From: Adiantum capillus-veneris | Taxonomy: Eukaryota; Streptophyta; Polypodiopsida; Polypodiales; Pteridaceae | Reading direction: 5' to 3' | Length of the DNA stretch: 64,000 bases | Assembly (NCBI GenBank): GCA_014529385.2 | Contig: CM043962.1 | Span: forward strand, 45,451,598-45,515,597 | Shown here: positions 11,761 through 24,723 of the stretch, one piece after another | Position numbering within the stretch: position 1 is the first letter of the stretch | Layout of the letters: every line of letters starts with the position of its first letter | Program-made: the position numbers and the translations under genes | The notes under the pieces: generated by a model | What the model saw: the letters and a program-made list of their open reading frames with translations, nothing else | The model's database searches: none | Told to the model about the DNA's origin: nothing

Positions 11761-12715
11761 TTAGGGGCAACATCAAGAGAAGTGAATAAGTCACGCGTGA
11801 ATCTACAGCCTGAGTTATGTATGCATCATGGATAGAAGGGTCATATTGACATTGGGGTAAAGAGCCACAATGGCCATCCCCTAATGATTAACACTGCACA
11901 CTAACATTACCCTATCTTTCATTCTCCTTCTCATCGAATAAGGAACAATCACACATAGACTCATTGTGTACTTCCACCACTTAGTCTCCTCTCTCCTCCT
12001 AAGACACATGCATCCGTGTGCGCATACTCGTCAACTAGTATTGAAGTTTGGGGGCATGGGCATCTCCTTGTGTGTGCATCGTCTTTGAAGTGAGCCTAAG
12101 GTTTTATAGATTAAGGTTTTCACATTAAGCAGTGTACAGAAGGAATCTTAGAGCAGTAGGTGGAGCTAATGAGAGAGAGGACCTAAAAGTACACAACTCA
12201 AAGGTGTGCATAGTCAAAGGAAGCAAGCTTTGGGAAAATTGTGCTACAAACTTAGAGTAGTGTAGGTGCTTGGGATATTTAAACAGAAGGTAGAGTTGGA
12301 AATTAACAACACAACTGGAAATTAAAGTACATGAGGTTCACGGAGGACTTGGAGCTCAACAAGGGAGTGTGAGAGTGAGCTTAGGCTCTCTCATGGGCAC
12401 TTATACACAACTACTTTTGGAATTAGGGTTGCAAGGAAACACACACAACTTGGAGAAGATGAAGGAAGCTCAAGGCACACATAGAGAGTGTGTCACTTAG
12501 TGTGCAATGGAAAGATAGATAGCCCTAGAGTGATGGGCGCATATACAATGCACGCGGGAAAAAACCTCCTAAAGAGGGAAAAAATGCCTCGGCGGTCCTA
12601 GTGTGTTCACACACATCACTACCACACGTATATGGTAACAAATCCCCCATGGAGTAATGTGGTGAACGAGAGCTGGCACATGAGTAAAGGGAAGTTCCAG
12701 GCCCTAAGGTCATGA
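11761..12715 (-). other. Probable 3' LTR region of Copia-C, limits unresolved
   Basis: Left of the Copia-C RNase H stop the minus strand reads CCATGGGGGAT, a polypurine-tract-like sequence, then TGTTACCATA at 12640, a plausible LTR start. No second LTR copy is present to fix the left end. No coding domain is seen from 11761 to 12640. Confidence 0.4.
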
Positions 12716-13034
12716 TCAGTCCACAAAGGGGAGTAAGCCCAAATCGTTGCAGAAAGCTTCGAGCTTCTCATGAGACACTGCCTTTGTGAAAAGATCTGCA
12801 AGGTTGTCCTGCATTAGCACATAAGCCAAGCTGATCTCTCCTGCTGAGAGCCTCTCCCTCATATAGTGGTAATGCACCTCAATGTGCTTTTGTGTGAGCA
12901 TGAAAAACTGGGTTCCTTGCAACTGCCAATTCGCTCTAACTATCAATGTAGATAGTGTTGGCAGTGTCCTGTCCAACACCCAAATCAGTCATAAGGCGTC
13001 TGAGCCATACACACTGAACTGTAGCTATGAAGAC
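12716..13034 (-). pseudogene. Copia-C RNase H C-terminal fragment
   Basis: The minus strand gives CVWLRRLMTDLGVGQD (13010-12963), then HIEVHYHYMRERLSAGEISLAYV, then QDNLADLFTKA and a stop at 12716. This is the end of a copia RNase H (family pattern KHIDVRYHFIRE...DNLADIFTK). A frameshift lies near 12930. Everything upstream of this fragment is missing, cut off by Gypsy-D sequence at about 13035. The plus-strand fragment at 29209-29560 is from the same family. Confidence 0.8.
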
Positions 13035-13160
13035 TGTTGAAAGGGCGGTGGTAATGCGTGTGCTAGTCTCCACCCAACCGTGCTATCTTATAGCCTCCCC
13101 CTAGTGTACACACTGTTCGGCCGTGCCGATGGCCTTGCCCATAGGACCCATGTCCTTACA
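13035..13160 (-). repeat. Possible Gypsy-D 3' LTR remnant
   Basis: After the Gypsy-D chromodomain the minus strand reads AAGAGGGGGTAA (polypurine-like), then TGTAAGGACATGG at 13160. The plus strand begins TGTTGAAAGG at 13035, so the piece has TG...CA ends and a TATA-like GCTATAAGATAG. At 126 bp it is short for a gypsy LTR and may be truncated. Confidence 0.4.
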
Positions 13161-15701
13161 TTACCCCCTCTTGGAGAATCGTTTTTGTCCTCAAAAACGA
13201 ACGTAGGAAAACGTTTCTTAAGTGCGGAGACATTCTCCCATGTAGAACCTTCTTCAGGTCTATCTAGCCATTTTACCAACACCTATCATCTGACATGATG
13301 TCTGGTGCGAAGCTCATGAGAATCCAAAATCTTTTTGAGCTCATGAAGAATGCTTGGCGATTTGATAAGGTCAACTAACACACCTGTGACAATGACGTTA
13401 TCATTTTGTCCTAGCTGTTTTCGTAAACGGCTAACATGAAAAATAGGATGAACTCGTGAGTGTTCTGAGAGAGCTAACTTATAGGCCACTTGACCTATAC
13501 GTTTGAGAATGGTAAACGATCCACAATAGCGTGGTGAAAGTTTAACAACTTTTTCCATCTTCAGACTTTCTGAATGCTTCAAAACTTTGAGGAAAACCTT
13601 GTCTCCTTCTTCGAAAGTAGCAAGACGACGATGCTCATCTGCATACTTCTTATATCAATCTTGAGCTTGCTTAACATTTTGTCAAGCCTAAACTCTGTAG
13701 TCACATGCTTTGAACTAATATAAGCAAATTCCAATATAGGTAAGTAGTCTTCCCAATTGGTTTCTTCTTGCTAACATACGCTCGTAGCATATTCTCTAGC
13801 ACTTGATTAACTCTTTCTGTTTGACCATCCGTTTCTGGATGATCAGCCGTACTTAGATTAAGTTTAGTTTCCAACTTTTGGAACACAGCTCTCTAGAAGT
13901 GATTATCAAACTTTTGATCTCTTTCACTAATGATACTGGCTGGAAGATCGTAGAGTTTATATATATGCTCTGCAAATAGCCGTGCTAATTCCGGTGTCTT
14001 AACCATAGTCTTAGTGGGAATGAATCGACCCATCTTTATGAGACGGTCTACAATTACCCAAATGGCATCATGGCCACGATTTGTAGTAGGTAGTCCTACT
14101 ACGAAATCCATAGAGATACTCTCCCACTTACCTTGTGGAATCTCTAAAGGATGTAAAAGGCCACATACTTTGAGGTGCTCTACCTTATTAACTTGGCACT
14201 GTTGGCAATTTAGTACGTACTCTTGAACATCATGATGTAATCCCTGCCAATAAAATTGCCATAGAACTAAGGCATACGTCTTACGAATACCTGAATGACC
14301 AGCACTTGGACTATTGTGACACTCAAATAATATTTGGCACATAATGTCTGAGTCCTTTGGCACACATACTCTACCTTTGTGGAGTAAGTAGCCATTATCA
14401 ATGGAAAAATTCTTCCATCTCTTGAGCTCTTCCTGAGTAGGGGTGGAGCTCCGTGTGTTGGAGTTTCTATCTGCGCGTGTAGAGACATGTTGTTCTGGCT
14501 GTTCAATGACATGTGAGTGTGAGGGATCCCTTTTTAAAATTGCACTCCACACTTTAGCATATGATTGATCTTGTGCACACTTGCCACGTAATGACTCCAA
14601 AAATCCACTCTTTAGTTCCGTGAAAGTAAGTGAATTAATCTGAGGCATCCGACTTAGTGCATCCGCTACTACATTATATCTCCCCTTGCGATATTGTAGC
14701 TTACAATCATAATCTTGAAGGATTTATGCCCATCTCGCTTTACGGCCCTTCAAGTCTGTTTGAATAGTAAACCATTTGATACTCTCATGGTCAAAAACTA
14801 CTTCAAACTCGGCACCATATAAATAGTGTCGCCACTTTCGTAAAGCGTGAATTATGGCATAGAGCTCTCTCTCATAAACAAAATAATTTTTTTGAGCTCT
14901 ATCTAACTTTTTACTTTCAAAGGATATAGGTCTTCCCTCCTGGAGAAGTACCGCACCAATGACTTTATCACTAGCATCAGTCTTTACCACAAACGGCTTA
15001 AGTGGGTCGATGATTGCTAGGATGGGAGCAGTGGCTATAGCTACCTTGAGCTGTTCAAAACTACGTTTTTGGGCTTCTTCCCAAGAAAAGGTCTTACCTT
15101 TTGCTTTTAAGTTGATCCATCATAGGAACAATGATTTTGGCATAGTCACGGATATACTGTCGATAAAATCCAGCCATGCCTAAAAATATTCGAAGCTCCT
15201 CAACCGTGTTGGGATGTGGCCATCAAAGAATGGCAGCGACCTTGTCAGTGTCCATCTTGATGCCAGAATAAAAGATCACATGACTGAGGTAATGTATCTC
15301 TATTTTAAAGAAATTGCACTTGCTTTGCTTAGCATACAGTGCGTGAGCTCGTAGCTGTTCGAAGGCTAATTGTAAGTGTTCTATGTGTTCATCTTCAGTC
15401 TTACTATAAATGAGAATGTCATCAAGGAAAACCACAACAAATTTTTCAAGATATGGACGTAAGACACTATCCATGAGTGTCATAAATGTAGTTGGAGCAT
15501 TGGTTAGACCAAAAGGAATAACCAAAAATTCAAAATGCCCGAATTGTGTTCTAAAGGCAGTTTGGAGATATCTTGTAAAAGGATAAGTGGTATCCTGAAC
15601 GAAGATCTATGTTTGTATAGTATCTTGCCCCATGGAGTTGATCAAACAACTCATCCACTTGAGGTAGAGGATACTTGTTCTTGATGGTTATCGCATTTAA
15701 T
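13161..15701 (-). pseudogene. Gypsy-D (chromodomain Ty3/gypsy) pol, 3' two thirds
   Basis: In minus-strand order: the RT start [18 protein letters not shown] at about 15700; the RT core [12 protein letters not shown] and FLDDILIYSK (15525-15223); RNase H (VKTDASDKVIGAVLLQ, YERELYAI; 14990-14724); integrase zinc finger and core (GHSGIRKTYALV, CQQCQVNK, MDFVVGLPT; 14648-13893) with [14 protein letters not shown] at 13850; the C-terminal strand-rich region (VHPIFHVSRLRKQLG); and a chromodomain (LVKWLDRPEEGSTWENVSAL, 13282-13160). Gag, protease and 5' LTR are missing, and the frame breaks at least six times. Its right edge meets copia-B abruptly at about 15701. Confidence 0.9.
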
Positions 15702-16403
15702 CCGTTCTGATCGAGGGGGGGAGTATATGTTTCATGAATTTAATGCATTTCTGACTAGTTGTGGGATAAAGCACCAATGTAAAATGCAGTATACACCTCA
15801 GCAAAATGGTGTTGCTGACATGTCACTTACAAAAATGGCATGATGTATGGTCAAAAGTCATTCTTTGTTGCATTCATTTTGGCTTGAGACCATCACATGT
15901 GCCACTTATGTACTTAGCAGGTGTCCTACAAAAGCTTTGCAGTCTATGAATACATATGAAGCATGGCATGATAGAAAGCCTTCTATTGAGCACATACATG
16001 TTTTTGATTGTTTGGCTTATGCTTTGGTGCCACAAACACATTGTAGAAAATTGGATGATAAGGTTGTCAAATGCATTTTTGTTGGTTATAGTGTTGAAAG
16101 AAAACGTTACAGGTTGTAGCATCTGCAAACAAAGGGTATCTTGGTTTCACAGATGTGTTTGTGGAAGATTCTATTCAACCCTTGCTGTCATGTGCTAGAG
16201 ATATTAATGTAAGCTCACATGACATTTATGACACTTTGCTGCCTCTTTCCAATGGTGGTGTAAGTTTGAATGTAAATTCAAATGAGGCAAATATACAGCC
16301 TATGAGGGTTTTTGAAAATATTACAGATCAGCCTATTATTGATGCAGATATACACGATGTACTTTATGTGGAAAGGGCTGAAAGAATCAGTAGGCTAGAG
16401 GTA
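15702..16403 (+). pseudogene. Copia-B polyprotein, integrase C-end and linker (left part)
   Basis: Starts within integrase at [10 protein letters not shown], with a one-base length change in the G run at 15714-15720. It continues through YTPQQNGVAD (the catalytic-E region), MNTYEAWHDRKPSIEHIHVFDCLAY and KCIFVGYSVERKRYRL. The integrase-RT linker follows (ISRLE at 16385-16399). The coding sequence stops at the target duplication AGGTA (16399-16403) and resumes at 24724 beyond Gypsy-1. Gag, protease and the front of integrase are missing. Confidence 0.85.
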
Positions 16404-18126
16404 TGTCATAAAAACTAATATCTAACCAACCCAAATGATTTTCTCATATTAAACTGATCACTTAATGTGGGAGAATAAACGGGAACAAGGGTTAAGATAT
16501 AGACATGTGATTTTAGATTTATCTCAACACGGGGCCATTGGTAAAGGGGCCCAAATGAGAGATGATCTATCAAAGAGAAAGGCTAACCAATGGAGCATAA
16601 GACCTTAGGGTTAGTTTCATTGAAGAACTCCAATAATATGTGTAAAAGTCCTTTGACCTTAGGTGACCTTAGGTAAGCTAGGGCTGAGCTTGAGGCTCTT
16701 GAGGCGCGGGAACCCAACCCAGCTCGAGGTTCTTGTCCTGCTTCTCATGCTTGATGACTACGGTGCTTGAGGTGATTGATGATTGAGGTGCTTGAGATGC
16801 TTGAGGTGTTTAATGATTGAGATGCTTGAGGTGCTTGACATGCTTGAGATGTTAGGGTTGCACTTGAGGTGAGAACCCAGCCCAAGCTTAAAGTGCTTAA
16901 GGGCCAAGCTTGTGGTGGGAACTGGGCCTATGCATGAGGGGTTGAGGTGTCAAAAAGTCAAAGATTCAATCCCTACAAGGAGGGGGCGAGCCCTACATGA
17001 GGGGGGATGAGAGAGAACACCCACACACTCACACAAGGCATGCATAGTACAAAGAAAGCAAAAGGGACACTTTTCAAGTTCCTCCTCATGTTGCCCTCAT
17101 GGTGTGCCTAAAGCCTATTGGTTGGCCACCCAAGGGGTCCAATGATAATTTAGGGGATTTAATTAATTGATTTTGCATTTATCAAGTCCTCTCTCTCAAA
17201 GGGGAAAGGGGGACACTTGTCTCAAGGCTACCCTTACTGCTTGTACGGCCTCCTAGGAGCTTATGATTGGCTAGCCCTGGAGGGGTCCAATGAGCTTCAA
17301 GCATGAGCTACAAGGGGGGGTCGACCCAAGCAAGCTAGGGGTCTGCTTAGGGGGTATACTCACCCACACACACTCACAAACACTCTCATTGTGTGCTAGG
17401 CAAGGGGCAAGAGCTCCATCTCCTTCTCCAAGCTCCTTGAGAAGTTGAGAGCCTACACCAACACTCTTGGCTATGGAATGCAAATCCAACCAAGAGCTAT
17501 GAGCTATGCCTCAATGCTTACGCTTTCCATCTTCTCCATCTTCATTACTATGCTATTATGTATGCTAAGCAAGAAGAGTGATGATAAGTGAGGAATTATT
17601 TCTTTCTCCTATGGAATACTTCTTCTTCCTCTTCCCTACCCTCATTCCCTGCTAGCTCTCTTCACCTTCGAAGGTGTTTGAGGTCTTGGGACTGAGGCTT
17701 GGGATATTTAATGCTTTCCACAAAGTGCATGTTATGCTTATTGAAAGAAGGCTAATGGTTTATTGCAAGTAGATTAGTTACTTAATGCAAGTAGATTAAT
17801 TGTATTGCAAGGTAGATTAATTGTTGCTTTAGGCACAAGTTGATGCATAAAAGTATACATCCTCATGCACTCAAATGATTTAGGGAACACAAAGACAAAT
17901 GATGTTCACGAGTTCTTGATTGTTTTCAAGCTAAGATTGATTGTTGATATTATGCAAAAGCTTGGTGTATGAAGCTTCCATCTCCATACTGCCAAAGAGG
18001 TCTCAAGGAACACAAAGATTGTATTGTATGAAGTCTCTCTTAATGAGAGAATCTATAATACAAATGCCTTTTGGAGGGGGGACCGGCTCCATATAAATCC
18101 GGTCCTCAACTGTTATCATATTCTCT

Positions 18127-18189
<63 letters not shown>

Positions 18190-18332
18190 AAGGTATTGCT
18201 CATGCCTAGTTAATTAAGTGTTATGATTAAGTTGCTACTACCAATTAAGTTCACCATCTATGCTCTCAAAGTTGCTCACTCTAATTCTCTTAATTCCACT
18301 ATTCTCTAAGTTCATAGGCCATTCCCATTACA
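16404..18332 (+). repeat. Gypsy-1 5' LTR
   Basis: 1929 bp, TGTCATAAAA...CCATTACA. It contains a minisatellite built of GCTTGAGGT/GCTTGATGATTGAG words (16750-16860) and a (CT)28 tract at 18131-18186. Confidence 0.97.
18131..18186. repeat. (CT)n microsatellite in Gypsy-1 5' LTR
   Basis: 28 units. The homologous tract in the 3' LTR is at 24513-24570. Confidence 0.97.
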
Positions 18333-18333
18333 T

Positions 18334-18345
18334 TGGTATCAGAGC
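18334..18345 (+). promoter_or_regulatory. Primer binding site, Gypsy-1
   Basis: TGGTATCAGAGC, two bases after the 5' LTR end: initiator-Met tRNA priming. This primer is commoner in copia than in gypsy elements, but several elements of both kinds in this window use it. Confidence 0.9.
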
Positions 18346-18746
18346 ATTTGGTTTCTCTTTTCTTGCTTAAGAAGAGAGGTCCTTAAGTAGCCTATGAATG
18401 TTTGATGTTGTTAATTATATTAGGGTAAGTGGAAATGGGATCTATTATCGGTTTTGTTGAGCCCACTATGTGGGATATGGTGCACACCTCGGGAGCTTTG
18501 GACTTAATAATGGAGTCTTTTTAGACTTGCCTACGGCTTTACCATTATTGAGCCATAAGAAGTCTGAAAGGAGCTAACCCTCAGCAACTCTGCTATGTTA
18601 GACCTACTCCTCTACTCTCTATAATTAACCACTTTGAGCCATGGGTGTAGATACTTAAGAGCCGATTTTCAAAGGCTAAGAGGAGTGGCAACTAAGGTTT
18701 TGAATTGCCAAATCATACACTAAGTACATACATAAATTTTGTTAAC

Positions 18747-20181
18747 ATGGCTGACAATAATCAAGAGAGTAGAACGAGTATTGATAACTTTGATTTTGCA
18801 TATGAAGGTGCTAATGATGATGCTCCCATGTTTATCAAGTGTCTTGTTTCTAAGATGCAACAAGCTATGGGAAACCCAGCCCTACAAGGTGAAGTTTTCC
18901 AACAACTTCATAGTTATGGGATTCTCCAAACTACCCCAAAAGAGAGAGCACCTGAGAAGTCTCTTCAAGAGATTTCCAAGAGAGGGCTCTCTACGGTGAG
19001 AGAAGAGGAGAACCCATATGAAACGCTTAAATGATTACTAGTGGGCTTACCTCCATCCAAGAAGAAATGTGAAGTCTCTACTATAGAGCCTTCCCCAAGA
19101 GAAGGAGAAAGAAGTGAGTCTCCCAATACTTCTGAAGATGTGGCTCCAAGAACAGCCTCAACGATCTCCAACTCCCCCCAAGAGAGAAAGATTGCCGGAA
19201 AGTCCTCCTCGTTATCACAAAAAAGAAGACAGGTACCAAAAGAAGGAAAAGGAAATAAATAGGTCACCCTCTTCTCCATGTTCATCACCTTCCTCATATT
19301 CCAATGAAGGTAGCGGCTCTTCTCTCAAAGAGCCCAAAAGGAAAGGCCATCGCAAGTCCTATCCGGTATGGAGAAGGTCCAAGAAGCTGAAGAAGTTCAA
19401 GGAGGGAGGAAAGGACACCACTTTTCTTACCTATGATGGCACCTTTGGTGCTACGGACAAGATCTTGGCCTTCATCCAACAGTTTGATGTGGCCTTTGGT
19501 GATGAGGACTTCATGGAGTCCTCTACACTACGTCAGGTATCTATGCATTTTCAGAGCTCCGCTCGTCAATGGTGGGCTAGCCTACGAGCCCAAAGGAAAG
19601 CTCCAAGGACATGGAAGGCTTTAAGAGCCTCCATCATGAAACAATTTCTGGCAAGCAACACTAAAGACAATGTCCTCACAGAATGGCAAAGCTTGAAACT
19701 CTCTCCCTACGAGTCTATCCAAAATTATGTAGATAAGTTTTGGGATTTACTTCTCAAAGCCAGTGTCTACAAAAAGATAGGCTTTGAGGAGCAAAAGCAA
19801 CAATTTTGTGCGGGTCTTTTTGACGAGATGGCAGAGTATATTAACTCACAAAGGCCTAATGCCATATCGGCGGTCATACACCATACTATGGTCGCCTCTC
19901 AAATCAATTTCCAGCAAGGGGTTAAGAGAAACTCTAAGCCCATGGAAGTGAAGGATCAAAATGAGCCTAGAGGAAGGAATAATGCTCAAACTTCCTCCAA
20001 AGGCAACTCTAGCAACACTGATAACAACGCTAAGGAGAAAGGAGTCTACAAAGGTAAGAATAGACTCTCTCCAACAGAGCTAGAGTGTTATCGTAAGGAT
20101 AACAAATGCTACAAGTGTGGACAGCAAGGGCATGTCCATCGTGCTTGTCCCCAAATAAATGCACGCAATAATCCGCCTTGA
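18747..20181 (+). pseudogene. Gypsy-1 gag, frame-broken
   Basis: Begins MADNNQESRTSIDNFDF at 18747. A TGA stop falls at 19032-19034, and a frameshift between about 19160 and 19260 moves reading into the long frame that ends at 20181. That frame has a serine/proline/lysine-rich stretch. The Ty3-type capsid homology follows (TYDGTFGATDKILAFIQQFD near 19435, QWWASLRAQ near 19570, LTEWQSLK, NYVDKFWDLLLKASVY, FCAGLF). It closes with a zinc knuckle, CYKCGQQGHVHRAC, near 20110-20150. The capsid pattern is that seen in the gag proteins of Gypsy-E and family X. Gag normally forms the particle shell and packages RNA; this copy cannot be translated whole. Confidence 0.85.
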
Positions 20182-22782
20182 GTTTCTTGCTGGAAACTCC
20201 AAAAGAGGATGGTCATAGCAAAAGGCTTTTGTTTTTCCTAAGCTAGGAGATATGTACATACATGTTTATGAGTCGGGTAGCATCCTATACCATGTAAATA
20301 TGCATGCTTTTCGTAAGTTAATAAAAATCTATATATTCATATACATGATTTTTGTTGAAAAGTCTGTAAATGAATTCAATGTTTCAACCAATAACAATAA
20401 AAAAAAAGACGGGAATCAAGAGGAATTAGAATTTTCTACATTCCTAAATGGATTCCAAAATGTTTTTATTGATGATTCCCCCGTGAGCTATCTCCACAAT
20501 GAGGGGACAATGACCATGCAATGGAGATTTTACCATGAAGCTCACTGCCTAAGCCTCCTTATTGAGCTTTATAAGCTCCACAAGAGGAGTTCAAAAGGCA
20601 ATAGCATGAACTGGTAAGTTTTGAGAGAGATTAGGCTTTCTTCTAACCAAAAGAAAAGTGGATTTTTTTTAAAGAGATTCAATAATTAGGTCACATTATC
20701 TCTAAAGGTGGTACTTGTATGGAACCACAAAAGGTAGAGGTAATAAAAAGATGGCCTAATCCAAGGAGTCTACATGAGTTGCGAAGCTCTAAAGGTATGA
20801 GTGCATACTAGAGATGCTTCATAGGAAAAATTCATGCTTATAGCAGGTCCAATACATGACTTAACAAAAAAGAACGTTAAGTGTACATGGACTACAAAGA
20901 GAGAAAAATACTTTTGAAAAGTTCAAAGAGAAACTTATCTCTCAACTTATGCTTACACTACGGGATCTCTCAAAGCTATTTGAGGTCCAATGTAATTCCT
21001 GGATGCATGCCTTCAAGCAAAAATTTGCTTCAAGAAGGGAATACCATAGAATACAAGATTCAAAGACTCAAATCCAATGAGCGAATGCTGGACATATACA
21101 AAAGGAACTACGAGTTGTTTTACATGCCGTTGACACATGGAAGTACTTCTTGCGGACTCCATCTATGATACAAACCAAGCTCTTCGACAATCAAATGAGG
21201 TGGGCAAATTTCTTTTTGCAATTTAAATTTTACATTGCTCACATTGCTGGCAAGCACAAACATGTAGCCGATGCACTTTCCCGATGTCCAAGGGTAGATA
21301 GGATATCAATAGCAACTTACAATGAACTATGTTTTATGATAGTTGAATATGCTTCTAACCCAAGCTTTAGGGATATAATAATAGCCTTTACAAATGGAAG
21401 AAAAAGAACCACTCACATTAGAGGATGGTTATGTTCCATACCTCAATAGGCTATATCTTCCTCACTTCCCATGCTCCTCCCATATGCGGGGCAAAGAGGA
21501 ATCCGAATTTATTCTTTTAGGAATAAAAGAATACTTGTATTGGCTTACCAAGAAACAAGAATATACAAGAGTATGTTTCAAAATGTATGGTATACCAAAA
21601 GATGAAGTATGATAGAAGGACCATGGCTTGCCAACATCTAATTGTGTCGGATAGAAATCCTACCATGACCACTAATTTCTGATAGATTCTCTATCAGAAC
21701 TAGAGTAACCCTCTTATGTTGTCCTACTATTCCAACGGATGGCCAAAAGGAAAATCACAAAACTAATGATCCTTGATCTACTAAAAGCTTGTGATTCGAG
21801 GTAGATCAATGCTCAAAATGGGAGAAGTACTTACCCTAACAACAGTATGTCTCTAATAACATGAACATACTTCTAAGGGGAAAGTACCTTTTGAGGCTAA
21901 AGACGGAAGATCTAAACGTCCCTTGTAGCTTAAGGTACCTGGGAAGATCTTCATTGAAAAGGAGTATAGACGAGATCAAAACGAATCTTTTTAGAAGATT
22001 AAACAGGCTATATTCATCTATTAGCTAGGCAAAAGAGGCTCCTGCCATTAGGCATAAAAGAGCCTTATCCTTTAAAGAAAAAGAAATATTTCTTTGGGTC
22101 TTACTAAACAATTAAAGTTGCCCAACTATTGGCTCATATATATCATTTTTCATGAGAGCCTATTCGAACCTTATTAAGGAGAGCCACCAATAGAGGCTAT
22201 AAATGTACACCCATTAGAGATCGAGGATGAAGCAAACGAGCTCCAACTGAAGTTCCTCCTTCGACAGGAACACAAGGTACTAAGAAATGGTAAGATTACT
22301 GACGGTATCTTATTTAAGTTAATAATTATCCTTTCAAAGATGCTAAATGCATGCAAAGAACATAACTTAAGGATAATATGAACCTTGTTAATGATGCTTA
22401 CAATGACACAAAAGAGTAAGAAAATGTAAAAGAAATGCATTTTAAATGATCCATGTTTTTGTCTTATAAGACTCTTTTTATGTTTCGTGCACAAATTTTA
22501 AGAATTATGCATACTTAGGATCATGTTTGTGGTGATTACGTCTCCCAAACACCAAGTAGAACTTGTCACTCTACTTTGGAAGTATGATATGGACTAAAAA
22601 GAGCAGACATGCTTGCGGCAGACAATGTCTCTCAAGCACCAAGTGGATTAGTCATCCACTCTGGAATGATGTTGTAGGGTAAAAATGGATCCTCTACCTG
22701 CTAAGACCAATGGACTAATGGGTGAGACTTTACCATATCTACCTCATAGTCGAGGACGACTATGATGTGAAGAGAGAGGTAA
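20182..22782 (+). pseudogene. Gypsy-1 pol remnants
   Basis: Most of protease and RT is not recognisable. RNase H/integrase-side traces survive: LFEVQCNSWMHAF-like words near 20980, RWANFFLQFKFYIAHIAGKHKHVADALSR at 21190-21285 (the typical end of gypsy RNase H) and scattered integrase-like words to about 21700. No frame is long. From 21700 to 22768 nothing specific is recognised. Confidence 0.7.
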
Positions 22783-24508
22783 TGTCATAAAAACTAATAT
22801 CTAACCAACCCAAATGATTTTCTCATATTAAACTGATCACTTAATGTGGGAGAATAAACCGGAGCAAGGGTTGAGATATAGACATGTGCTTTTAGATCTA
22901 TCTCAACACGGGGCCATTGGTAAAGGGGCCCAAATGAGAGATGGTCTATCAAAGAGAAAGGCTAACCAATGGAGCATAAGACCTTAGGGTTAGCTTCATT
23001 GAAGACCTCCAATAATATGTGTAAAAGTCCTTTGACCTTAGGTGACCTTAGGTAAGCTAGGGCTGAGCTTGAGGCGCGGGAATCCGACCCAGCTCGAGGT
23101 GCTTGTCCAGCTTGTCATACTTGATGACTAAGGTGCTTGAGGTGCTTGATGATTGAGGTGCTTGATGATTGAGGTGCTTGACATGCTTGAGGTGCTTAAT
23201 GATTGAGATGCTTGAGGTGCTTGACATGCTTGAGATGTTAGGGTTGCACTTGAGGTGAGAACCCAGCCCAAGTTTAAAGTGCTTAAGGGCCAAGCTTGTG
23301 GTGGGAATTGGGCCTATGCATGAGGGGTTGAGGTGTCAAAAATTCAAAGATTCAATCCCTACAATGAGGGGGCGAGCCCTACATGAGGGGGGATGAGAGA
23401 GAACACCCACACACTCACACAAGGCATGCATGGTACAAAGAAAGCAAAAGGGACACTTGTCAAGTTCCTCCTCATGTTGCCCTCATGGTGTGCCTAAAGC
23501 CTATTGGTTGGCCACCCAAGGGGTCCAATGATAATTTAGGGGATTTAATTAATTGATTTTGCATTTATCAAGTCCTCTCTCTCAAAGGGGAAAGGGGGAC
23601 ACTTGTCTCAAGGCTACCCTTGCTGCTTGTAATGCCTCCTGCTTATGATTGGCTAGCCCTGGAGGGGTCCAATGAGCTTCAAGCATGAGCTACAAGGGGG
23701 GGCCGACCCAATCAAGCTAGGGGGTTGCTTAGGGGGTATACTCACCCACACACACTCACAAACACTCTCATTGTGTGCTAGGCAAGGGGCAAGAGCTCCA
23801 TCTCCTTCTCCAAGATCCTTGAGAAGTTGAGAGCCTACACCAACACTCTTGGCTATGGAATGCAAATCCAACCAAGAGCTATGAGCTATGCTTCAATGCT
23901 TACGCTTTCCATCTTCTCCATCTTCATTACTATGCTATTATGTATGCTAAGCAAGAAGAGTGATGATAAGTGAGGAATTATTTCTTTCTCCTATGGAATA
24001 CTTCTTCTTCCTCTTCCCTACCCTCATTCCCTGCTAGCTCTCTTCACCTTCGAAGGTGTTTGAGGTCTTGGGACTGAGGCTTGGGATAGTTAATGCTTTC
24101 CACAAAGTGCATGTTATGCTTATTGCAAGAAGGCTAATGGTTTATTGCAAGTAGATTAGCTACTTAATGCAAGTAGATTAATTGTATTGCAAGGTAGATT
24201 AATTGTTGCTTTAGGCACAAGTTGATGCATAAAAGTATACATCCTCATGCACTCAAATGATTTAGGGAACACAAAGACAAATGATGTTCACGAGTTCTTG
24301 ATTGTTTTCAAGCTAAGATTGATTGTTGATATTATGCAAAATCTTGGTGTATGAAGCTTCCATCTCCATACTGCCAAAGAGGTCTCATGGAACACAAAGA
24401 TTGTATTGTATCAAGTCTCTCTTAATGAGAGAATCTATAATACAAATGCCTTTTGGAGGGGGGACCGGCTCCACATAAATCCGGTCCTCAACTGTTGTCA
24501 TATTCTCT

Positions 24509-24573
<65 letters not shown>

Positions 24574-24718
24574 CAAAGGTATTGCTCATGCCTAGTTAAT
24601 TAAGTGTTATGATTAAGTTGCTACTACCAATTAAGTTCACCATCTATGCTCTCAAATTTGCTCACTCTTATTCTCTTAATTCCGCTATTCTGTAAGTTCA
24701 TAGGCCATTTCCATTACA
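22783..24718 (+). repeat. Gypsy-1 3' LTR
   Basis: 1936 bp, collinear with the 5' LTR, including the GCTTGAGGT minisatellite (23100-23240) and a (CT)29 tract at 24513-24570. It ends CCATTACA, followed by target duplication AGGTA. Confidence 0.97.
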
Positions 24719-24723
24719 AGGTA

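Larger units (their letters stand above)
16404..24718 (+). mobile_element. Gypsy-1, LTR retrotransposon (8315 bp), pol decayed
   Basis: Two long direct LTRs, 16404-18332 and 22783-24718, both TG...CA and about 1.93 kb. They are flanked by a perfect 5-bp target duplication AGGTA (16399-16403 and 24719-24723). A primer site follows the 5' LTR and a purine tract (GAAGAGAGAGGTAA) precedes the 3' LTR. The body holds a gag with a zinc knuckle (Ty3/gypsy type) and only traces of RNase H and integrase. It inserted into the linker of the copia-B polyprotein, whose two halves rejoin exactly across it. LTR divergence is a few percent by eye. Confidence 0.97.
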
